A stretch of 64,000 nucleotides of DNA, from contig NZ_QUSX01000001.1 in the NCBI RefSeq assembly GCF_003933245.1, positions 992,001 through 1,056,000 on the forward strand, written 5' to 3'. The DNA comes from Maribacter algicola (GTDB taxonomy: Bacteria; Bacteroidota; Bacteroidia; Flavobacteriales; Flavobacteriaceae). Below are positions 1 through 5,510 of this stretch, piece after piece (the first letter of the stretch is position 1; each line of letters opens with the position of its first letter). The position numbers and the translations under genes are program-made. The notes beneath the pieces were generated by a model. The model searched no databases. It saw only the letters and a program-made list of their open reading frames with translations, and was not told the origin of the DNA.

Positions 1-691
1 AAACCTTCATATTTTTAAGCCACTCCGGCTCTACAACGGAGACGGTGAAGGCTTCGACATTTCCATTGATTATCCTATAGGCATTTCCGGCAGGAAGCTC
101 AATTTTATCAGTGCCATATAGTACCTGAACAAGACCTTCGTAACAAATGACACTAAACACTTCGTCAGATACCTGTACATTGAATTGGGTACCCATTACC
201 CTAACAATCCCTTGCGCGGTTTGCACATCGAACTTTTTGCCTTTGGCCACCTTAAAAAAGGCCTCCCCGCTTAATGTTACGGTACGCTCATTGTCCCAAG
301 TGTTTTCATTGAAACCGAGTTCTGATAGCTCGTTCAATGTTACCATGGAACTATCGGGCAACTCGATCAGTTCCTTCTGTGCCAATTGGGTCTCTATCAA
401 ATTTTCTCCACTTTTAGTGTAAAAAACATAGAGCCCTAACCCCAAAACAAACACGGCGGCAATCCTCAACAGCCAATCTGAAACTCTTGTGGCGCTTGAT
501 TTCCTAGCGACTAATTTTTGCTCCAATACCTGGAAACTGGGCAATTCAGAAGGATTTTGTCCCTTAAACCGCCTGCCTTCCATCTTGATTTCCTTGTAGA
601 AAGCACTTTCCTCCAAAGCGTCGAAGGCCTTGGACTCTTCGGGGGTCAACTGATCGTCCAACCATTTTTTTATGAGGTATTCCTTTTCCAT
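1..691 (-). CDS. FecR-family anti-sigma factor (C-terminus cut by window edge)
   Basis: The minus-strand frame opens at an ATG at 691 (MEKEYLIKKWLDDQ) and runs off the left edge after about 230 residues. The N-terminal part is a short acidic anti-sigma-like helical segment (DDQLTPEESKAFD). One membrane segment follows (DWLLRIAAVFVLGLGLYVF), then the periplasmic FecR domain with its hallmark run TVTLSGEAFFKVAKGKKFDV and MGTQFNVQ. FecR proteins sit in the inner membrane, hold an ECF sigma factor and pass on a signal from a TonB-dependent receptor. The gene lies 52 bp downstream of the FecI-like sigma gene on the same strand, the usual pairing. A SusC-type receptor may follow to the left, outside the window. 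The missing C-terminus is an effect of the window, not a truncation. Confidence 0.9.
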   Translation of the reverse strand, partial: MEKEYLIKKWLDDQLTPEESKAFDALEESAFYKEIKMEGRRFKGQNPSELPSFQVLEQKLVARKSSATRVSDWLLRIAAVFVLGLGLYVFYTKSGENLIETQLAQKELIELPDSSMVTLNELSELGFNENTWDNERTVTLSGEAFFKVAKGKKFDVQTAQGIVRVMGTQFNVQVSDEVFSVICYEGLVQVLYGTDKIELPAGNAYRIINGNVEAFTVSVVEPEWLKNMKV

Positions 692-731
692 TCGATATAT
701 CTATATACAACTAAAACAACTTACACATAAA

Positions 732-740
732 ATGTCCCAT
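732..740 (-). promoter_or_regulatory. ATGGGACAT motif upstream of fecR-like gene
   Basis: A 9-mer read on the minus strand as ATGGGACAT, about 40 bp before the fecR-like start codon. The same 9-mer occurs twice more at 1325-1333 and 1361-1369 between the sigma gene and the divergent lipoprotein. Being shared around a sigma/anti-sigma pair, it may be an element recognised by this ECF sigma factor. That role is inference. Confidence 0.35.
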
Positions 741-743
741 AAA

Positions 744-1268
744 TTATTTTAACCGAAACTCTTCCAGATGCTCCTTGAGAATATCAAAGGCGGCATAAAT
801 GCGATGTCCCACCACTTTTCTGGTCACTCCTATGGAATCCGCGATCTCTTGATGGGTCTTCCCTTCTATTTGGTTCAGTACGAATGCCTCCCGTTGTTCC
901 GGCTTTAAACTGGAAAGCACCTTTTCATAGCGTTCCATAAACTGTTCCTTGCGCATTAAAAACTCGGGCGTTTCATTTGTATAGTCCTTAGGAGATACCT
1001 TCTTATAGTTAAGTACGACTTTTTGATGCTTGATCTCGTTGAGCATCATATTATTGGATACCGTGTATAAAAAGGATTTTGCGGTCTGCACCGTTACCTT
1101 GGAGCAATTCTCCCACATCTTTATGAAAGCTTCCTGAACCTTATCGCCCGGGTTTAGGTTTGCCCCGTATTTATAGTAAAGGATGTCGTTCAGTCCGGGA
1201 GCATACTTTTCATACAAACTGGAAAACAGTGTTTTATCGCAAACATTGGAATGTAATTCTTTGGTCAA
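744..1268 (-). CDS. ECF RNA polymerase sigma factor, FecI-like
   Basis: A 174-residue sigma-70 family protein with region 2 (roughly residues 15-80; GDKVQEAFIKMWENC resembles the -10 binding helix) and region 4 (roughly 110-165; EGKTHQEIADSIGVTRKVV is the helix-turn-helix for the -35 element). It directs RNA polymerase to a small regulon and is normally held by the FecR protein encoded just downstream. The only usable start in frame is TTG at 1268, since a stop codon lies two codons upstream and the next ATG is inside region 2. It is divergent from a lipoprotein gene at 1405, so the 136-bp gap can hold promoters for both directions. Confidence 0.9.
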   Translation of the reverse strand: MTKELHSNVCDKTLFSSLYEKYAPGLNDILYYKYGANLNPGDKVQEAFIKMWENCSKVTVQTAKSFLYTVSNNMMLNEIKHQKVVLNYKKVSPKDYTNETPEFLMRKEQFMERYEKVLSSLKPEQREAFVLNQIEGKTHQEIADSIGVTRKVVGHRIYAAFDILKEHLEEFRLK

Positions 1269-1324
1269 TGGTCATGGTTATTTTGTAGCGATTAAAGATA
1301 GAGAAAAAAAAATTTCACTTTTTT

Positions 1325-1369
1325 ATGGGACATTGGCAAAGATGTTTGTTTTAGTATTAAATGGGACAT
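1325..1369 (+). promoter_or_regulatory. Paired ATGGGACAT direct repeats before the lipoprotein operon
   Basis: ATGGGACAT occurs at 1325-1333 and again at 1361-1369, 36 bp apart start to start, just ahead of the lipoprotein gene at 1405. A third copy on the other strand lies before the fecR-like gene. The placement suggests a shared control element for the divergent sigma and lipoprotein units. No function is shown by sequence alone. Confidence 0.4.
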
Positions 1370-1404
1370 GATATCCTTTTTATACGATTAAAAACAGCAT
1401 TGTA

Positions 1405-2829
1405 ATGAAAACCCGAAATCTAATCTCCTTAATTACCCTTTTAGGACTTTTAACCTTCAGTTCGTGCAGGACCGAAGATGATTTGTCCATAGACCCTCCT
1501 TCTCAAGAGTTCATTGGATCAAATACCAATATTGCAGATTTGCTTAACAGCACTTCCCTTAATGATGGATCTTCTGATAATATTATAGACAATGCAAGCT
1601 GTTTTAGTCTGGTATTGCCGGTAACCGTAAGCGCCAATGGACAGCAAGTAGTCGTTTCAAGCCAAAGTGATTTCCAGACCATCGAAAACATATTTGATAG
1701 TAGTCTTGATGATACCGATGTTCTAGAAATCCAATATCCAATTAGCTTAATGGCATCCAATTTTGAGACCACAGTGGTGAACTCCCTATCTGAGCTTCTT
1801 TCCTTGACTTCAGTATGTCCAGAAGAAAACGCCATTGACGATGATATAGAATGTATCGATTTTGTGTATCCCATAAGAGCTTCGGCCTTTAACGAGAACA
1901 GTGAACTCGTTGAGACCTTTAATTTTGACAATGACAAGGATCTATTTGACTTCATCAAGGATATTGACGAATACTCCGCGGCAACCCTTCTATTTCCTAT
2001 TAGTCTAGTCCTTTTTGATGGCACTCAAATCAGTGTGAGTTCCCTATCGGAATTGGAAACTGTCATAGAAAACGCCGAGGATGTCTGCGACGAGGATGAT
2101 GACAATGATTATGACGATGATGACTGTGATTCGTGTTCCACGGATGCTATAGAAACGATTTTCTCAACTTGTACGTCGTGGACAGTGGATAAACTGGAAC
2201 GAAACGACAATGACCTGGAAGACCTCTACAGCAGCTATTCCTTTGCCTTCATGACCAATGGTGAAATAGAGGTTAACAGTGCCCAAGGCACCACTTTCGG
2301 TAGTTGGCAGGCAACCGGTTCAGGAAATAACATGACCCTACTAATCGATATTCCCGGTCTGGTTGATTTTAATGATTCCTGGAACATACATGAAATACAA
2401 CAGAATATATCAGAAGCAACACTGGATTTAAGAATGGGTGAGGACAGGTTGCGATTTGAAAGTTCATGTTCAGGTGGAGAAACTAGTGGGGATGTTTTGA
2501 GCAATACGCTTACGGAGCCATCAAGTATCTGGCTAGTGGATACCTATTTGGATGATGGTGCGGATGCTACCGCTCCTTATATAGCTTTTGAATTCACTTT
2601 CAACCCCAACGGAAGCCTAACGGCGACCAACGGTTCCTCCACCATCAACGGAACGTGGTCCTCACAAAACGGCGGCACGGAGCTTATGTTGGACTTTAAC
2701 TCCAATGATCCGTTGGACGAATTCAACGACAGCTGGGACGTAATCTCCTTGACAGACAACAGATTGGAACTTTCGGACACCAGTGGCGGTGGTGGAGGAA
2801 CGGATACTTTAATATTCATAAAAAAATAA
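1405..2829 (+). CDS. Outer-membrane-type lipoprotein with duplicated YPI domains and two lipocalin-like domains
   Basis: The protein has 474 residues. A signal peptide ends in the lipobox FSSC (Cys21), so it is a lipoprotein. Residues about 60-138 and 146-228 are two related repeats with LPV/YPI and FPI motifs. An Asp-rich linker (about 229-247) ends in CDSC. Then come two similar beta-rich units: A (about 254-356, SWTVDKLE to RLRFESSC) and B (about 374-473, IWLVDTYL to DTLIFIKK). Both share the order W-D-F.FN.dG..GtW, like lipocalin-type lipoproteins of Bacteroidota. The next gene, 28 bp downstream, has the same A and B units in a different arrangement. Ligand and role are unknown. Regulation by the adjacent FecI/FecR pair is possible but inferred. 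Confidence 0.8.
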   Translation: MKTRNLISLITLLGLLTFSSCRTEDDLSIDPPSQEFIGSNTNIADLLNSTSLNDGSSDNIIDNASCFSLVLPVTVSANGQQVVVSSQSDFQTIENIFDSSLDDTDVLEIQYPISLMASNFETTVVNSLSELLSLTSVCPEENAIDDDIECIDFVYPIRASAFNENSELVETFNFDNDKDLFDFIKDIDEYSAATLLFPISLVLFDGTQISVSSLSELETVIENAEDVCDEDDDNDYDDDDCDSCSTDAIETIFSTCTSWTVDKLERNDNDLEDLYSSYSFAFMTNGEIEVNSAQGTTFGSWQATGSGNNMTLLIDIPGLVDFNDSWNIHEIQQNISEATLDLRMGEDRLRFESSCSGGETSGDVLSNTLTEPSSIWLVDTYLDDGADATAPYIAFEFTFNPNGSLTATNGSSTINGTWSSQNGGTELMLDFNSNDPLDEFNDSWDVISLTDNRLELSDTSGGGGGTDTLIFIKK

Positions 2830-2857
2830 TAACCCTAATAACTTAAATACAATTACT

Positions 2858-3778
2858 ATGAAAAAGAACATTTTTAAACTAGGCATTTTAACTACGGCAA
2901 TCCTTCTTTTTGCCTCATGTACCAAAGAGGACAGCGATAGCCAAATGCCAAACCTGGCACAGCTACAGGCAGATGCTGAAGCGTTGAACAACACGGCAAC
3001 CTCCAACGGCGCATGGACCATTACAAAGTTCATAGATTCCGGAAAGAACGAAACCAACGATTTTTTGAACTACGGGTTCACTTTTAATCCAGATGGCAGT
3101 CTTGTGGCCGATAATGGAAACACCACGGTAACGGGAACTTGGTCCGTGACCATAGATGATGACTCAAGCGACGACTCTAATGATGACTCAAATGACAATT
3201 CAAACGATGATAATTCTAGCGGCGATGACAACGATGATGATTGCAACAACTGTACTGTGAACCAATTGACCGAAGTAATCACTTCTTGCTCTGATTGGTT
3301 TGTGGACAAACTGGAGTTGAACGATGACGACTTTGAGGACTCTTATTCTGGTTACAGATTCAATTTTACCGCGGATGGTGGCATTACTGTTACTGCGGGC
3401 TCGGATAGTTTTTCTGGTACATGGCAGGCTTCAGGTGCCGGGAATAACATCCAAGTCATAATTTCAGTACCCAATCTATCGAATTTTGAGGCTACTTGGA
3501 CCCTGCACGAAATCGAACTCTACAACGGTGAATCCAAAGTAGATCTTAGAATCAACGGGGATGACAGGTTACGTTTTAAAAATTCATGCACTATTGGGAA
3601 TTTTAATGGCGGAAGCTCCTCCGGTGAAATTGACTTCAACATCTTTTTTGCCTCTCCGGCCGACTTTAGTGAACTGACCGAAGACTGGAACGTCATTTCC
3701 CACACCCAAAATAAAATTGAACTGATCCATGTAAGTGGTGGAAACGGAGGAACGGACCTACTGACCTTTGAAAAATAA
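2858..3778 (+). CDS. Lipoprotein with one lipocalin-like domain nested inside another
   Basis: The protein has 306 residues and a lipobox FASC (Cys21). Residues about 51-98 match the front half of unit B of the upstream lipoprotein (FTFNPDGSL, TGTW). Then an Asp/Ser/Asn-rich stretch (about 99-132, ending CNNC) and a complete unit A (about 138-244, SDWFVDKLE to RLRFKNSC) interrupt it. Residues about 257-306 resume the back half of unit B (EDWNVISHTQNKIEL, GGTDLLTF). It follows the first lipoprotein by 28 bp and is probably co-transcribed with it; a terminator lies 75 bp downstream. The function is unknown. Confidence 0.8.
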   Translation: MKKNIFKLGILTTAILLFASCTKEDSDSQMPNLAQLQADAEALNNTATSNGAWTITKFIDSGKNETNDFLNYGFTFNPDGSLVADNGNTTVTGTWSVTIDDDSSDDSNDDSNDNSNDDNSSGDDNDDDCNNCTVNQLTEVITSCSDWFVDKLELNDDDFEDSYSGYRFNFTADGGITVTAGSDSFSGTWQASGAGNNIQVIISVPNLSNFEATWTLHEIELYNGESKVDLRINGDDRLRFKNSCTIGNFNGGSSSGEIDFNIFFASPADFSELTEDWNVISHTQNKIELIHVSGGNGGTDLLTFEK

Positions 3779-3853
3779 GAAAATGCCCATGATGACCTAA
3801 GAACCTTTTGCTACTATGGAACCCCCCGCTATGAAAAAGAAGGGTTTGGTCAG

Positions 3854-3888
3854 ACTGTCCTAGGCTCATTGCTTAGGGCAGTTTTTTT
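3854..3888 (+). terminator. Rho-independent terminator after the lipoprotein pair
   Basis: The stem ACTGTCCTAG pairs with CTTAGGGCAGT through a short loop, with two G-U type steps, and is followed by seven T residues. It lies 75 bp after the second lipoprotein stop. Confidence 0.75.
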
Positions 3889-3956
3889 ATCCCCAAAAAC
3901 CAGAAACAAAGAATGTTCCATGAGGGCCTACTTCCCACACTGAAAAATTTTCCAAA

Positions 3957-3987
3957 GAATAAAACCTTGTCATTATAGACAAGGTTT
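3957..3987 (-). terminator. Hairpin related to the tRNA-Asn terminator
   Basis: AAACCTTGTC (4 nt of flank then TATAAT loop) pairs perfectly with GACAAGGTTT. On the minus strand a weak T-rich tail follows. It is nearly the same stem as the one at 4115-4140, so it may be a relic of a duplicated tRNA end. Confidence 0.5.
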
Positions 3988-4108
3988 CTTTCTAATTTTT
4001 CTCCTCCCCACTTCGGCAAGCTCAGCACAGACTTGGACTCCTTTCGACTAGCTTTAAACTGAGTACAGAAGTACTTAGGGTAAACTTCTCGCCCATAATC
4101 CTTTGGGC

Positions 4109-4140
4109 ACAAAAAAACCCTGTCGTTATAGACAAGGTTT
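4109..4140 (-). terminator. Original tRNA-Asn terminator, now left of the island
   Basis: Read on the minus strand, AAACCTTGTC-TATAAC-GACAGGGTTT is followed by TTTTT. It lies just beyond the tRNA 3' fragment at 4152-4181. Before the island inserted, it would have ended the tRNA-Asn transcript. Confidence 0.65.
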
Positions 4141-4151
4141 TCTCTTCATTT

Positions 4152-4181
4152 TGCTCCTCCTCTTGGGCTCGAACCAAGGAC
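4152..4181 (-). repeat. attL: displaced tRNA-Asn 3' end
   Basis: These 30 bp are identical to 26488-26517 and correspond to the T arm and acceptor stem of tRNA-Asn plus two flanking bases. The sequence to the right no longer fits a tRNA. It marks the distal junction of the island. Confidence 0.92.
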
Positions 4182-4225
4182 GGTAAAACTTTATAATCCA
4201 ACTATTTGTCAATTAGCCAACTTAA

Positions 4226-4246
4226 TGGGTATCCGAATTGTATGCC
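4226..4246. repeat. Left-end recombination arm candidates
   Basis: TGGGTATCCGAAT (4226-4238) recurs in the same direction at 26331-26343 near the other end. The overlapping GAATTGTATGCC (4235-4246) recurs inverted at 26286-26297. Both lie within about 230 bp of their junction, fitting arm-type integrase or excisionase binding sites. Confidence 0.6.
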
Positions 4247-4313
4247 TTTTATAATTAATTTGATTTTCTTTTATTTATCATAAAATTAAAAATATTAATA
4301 ACAAATCTTTCAA

Positions 4314-4736
4314 TTAATCCAAAACTTCGGATAAATTAGCTTTTAACTCTTCACCTAAATTAGCCATATTTAAGGTAGGCAAGGTAAGAGTAGGCATACC
4401 CGATAAAGCGGTCAAAGAACTTATATAGGCTCGTATATATGGAAAAACTATTGCAGGGGCATTAAGGATAAACAAACTCTGCTTGTATTCATCAACACTT
4501 GCCTCTTCAGGGTATGTAAAAACAGATATAGTACTTAATTTAATTTCAAATTTATCTTCAGCATCCTTAATATTTACATCTAATTTTAGATGGAACTGAT
4601 TTAAATTAATGAAAATATATCCTTTAGGAGTGAATTGAATATTAATTTTATACTTCCCAGGCTCATTGAATTTTATATGGCTTTCTCTTACTGAAAAGCT
4701 TTCAAATTGGATATTTGAAGTAGACGGATTACTCAC
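4314..4736 (-). CDS. SecB-like chaperone of a toxin-antitoxin-chaperone module (CmdC-like)
   Basis: The protein has 140 residues. The C-terminal part carries the SecB signature: APAIVFPYIRAYISSL followed by ALSGMPTLTLPTLN, matching the LFPYAR and GxFPxLxLxPVNF region of SecB; the N-terminal half fits the SecB beta sheet. SecB proteins form tetramers that hold unfolded clients. In toxin-antitoxin-chaperone systems a SecB-like protein binds the antitoxin C-terminus and lets it neutralise the toxin. The start codon overlaps the stop of the upstream 73-residue gene by 4 bp, and an ADP-ribosyltransferase-like toxin precedes that. The order toxin-antitoxin-chaperone matches CmdTAC. A housekeeping SecB is unlikely given the setting. 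It is the last gene of the defence operon, and I saw no clear terminator after it. Confidence 0.8.
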   Translation of the reverse strand: MSNPSTSNIQFESFSVRESHIKFNEPGKYKINIQFTPKGYIFINLNQFHLKLDVNIKDAEDKFEIKLSTISVFTYPEEASVDEYKQSLFILNAPAIVFPYIRAYISSLTALSGMPTLTLPTLNMANLGEELKANLSEVLD

Positions 4737-4954
4737 GCTGCTAGGTTATATGAATTTACAGGTACATTATAGGTGTTACCTTCTTCAGGTAAATCATAAT
4801 CCACTTGAAAGTGACTGGCATTATATTCAAAAACATCTGCAAAAGAAGGACCTTTTAGATCAAATGAAATAATTTCATCCCAATCAGTATTAAAATCTTC
4901 TTGAGACATACTGTCCAAAATTGCTTTTAATTTTTTTGCTAACGGTGATTTCAT
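4733..4954 (-). CDS. Putative chaperone-dependent antitoxin (CmdA-like)
   Basis: A 73-residue acidic protein (MKSPLAKKLKAILDSMSQEDF at the start; QVDYDLPEEGNTYNVPVN near the end) with no motif I can name. The call rests on position: it lies 19 bp after the ADP-ribosyltransferase-like toxin gene and overlaps the SecB-like gene by 4 bp. The C-terminal stretch is uncharged and contains aromatic residues (YNVPVNSYNLAA). That is what a chaperone-addiction tail of a SecB-controlled antitoxin should look like. Sequence identity with any known antitoxin is not claimed. Confidence 0.6.
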   Translation of the reverse strand: MKSPLAKKLKAILDSMSQEDFNTDWDEIISFDLKGPSFADVFEYNASHFQVDYDLPEEGNTYNVPVNSYNLAA

Positions 4955-4973
4955 ATTCTAATAAAATTACTCA

Positions 4974-5510
4974 TTAATCCGGATATATTACTGAAAAGGG
5001 GTGCAAAAGTACTTCTTTGATATCTATAACGCAAATTTGAACTCTTTGGTTTACAACCATATATTCTTTTTGGTCTTCTTTGAAATATAGTTGTATACTA
5101 TTTTTATGAAAATCTGCGGCCCTAATGGATTTATAAGGGAAAATACCTTTCCTTTTCATAAACATGATAATATTAGGAACAGTTTGCTGCGAAGAATCCT
5201 TAATTTTTCCACTTGTAATAAAAACATTAATAACTTCAAGAAATTCTTGCCAATGTGCTACACAGCCTAATAAGTCAAAACAGTCTTTTGATAAATTTAC
5301 TTGACATCTACCTATTACAAATTTTTTGCCTTTATTAAGATAACAACTTTTACCCCATGCCATTGCCCAATCTATATTTGTATCCCAAAAATAATAGCCA
5401 TGTCCAAGCCAAGCATTATTCCTAGTACACTTAAATGGACCCTCAAACTCGATTTCATCAATGTTATCCCTGTCCTCTAAAGTTTGATATGCCGTAACAA
5501 TACTACTCAT
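4974..5510 (-). CDS. ADP-ribosyltransferase-like toxin (CmdT-like)
   Basis: A 178-residue protein with an N-terminal half resembling the ART fold of DUF3990/PARP-like toxins. AYQTLED (residues 7-13) sits where the first NAD-binding strand lies, and AWLGHGYYFWDTNIDWAMAWG (33-53) resembles the GxGFYLTxxxxxAxxWA second motif. It is followed by a small putative antitoxin and a SecB-like chaperone, the composition of CmdTAC, where the toxin ADP-ribosylates mRNA during phage infection. The start ATG at 5510 overlaps the end of res by 8 bp, so translation is probably coupled to restriction subunit synthesis. The target and catalytic residues are not certain from sequence. A different toxin class with a similar motif remains possible. 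Confidence 0.65.
   Translation of the reverse strand: MSSIVTAYQTLEDRDNIDEIEFEGPFKCTRNNAWLGHGYYFWDTNIDWAMAWGKSCYLNKGKKFVIGRCQVNLSKDCFDLLGCVAHWQEFLEVINVFITSGKIKDSSQQTVPNIIMFMKRKGIFPYKSIRAADFHKNSIQLYFKEDQKEYMVVNQRVQICVIDIKEVLLHPFSVIYPD

Larger units (their letters stand above)
3889..4151. other. Gene-free junction with two look-alike hairpins
   Basis: I see no credible gene here. Two near-copies of one unit lie 153 bp apart: a hairpin AACCTTGTC-TATAA(T/C)-GACA(A/G)GGTT and then, to its right, a CTCCTCC run. The right copy (4115-4140) is directly next to the tRNA-Asn 3' fragment at 4152; the left one (3962-3987) is next to a sequence that no longer resembles tRNA. Between them is CTTCGGCAAGCTCAGCACAG, like dispersed intergenic repeats common in flavobacteria. 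Confidence 0.5.

Noticed and set aside
1503..2024. A 173-codon frame opposite the first lipoprotein
   Set aside because: It lies wholly antisense to a protein with a clear lipobox and domains, and its Ser/Leu-rich product is typical of a shadow frame.
3873..4112. A 79-codon minus-strand frame left of the island
   Set aside because: It runs through two terminator hairpins and a dispersed-repeat-like sequence, and its product resembles no protein. It is a chance frame.
4152..4181. A second tRNA-Asn gene
   Set aside because: Only the T arm and acceptor part is present; the adjoining sequence cannot form the D and anticodon arms.
4314..4736. Housekeeping SecB export chaperone
   Set aside because: It is the last gene of a toxin-led operon in a mobile island and is coupled to a small antitoxin-like gene.
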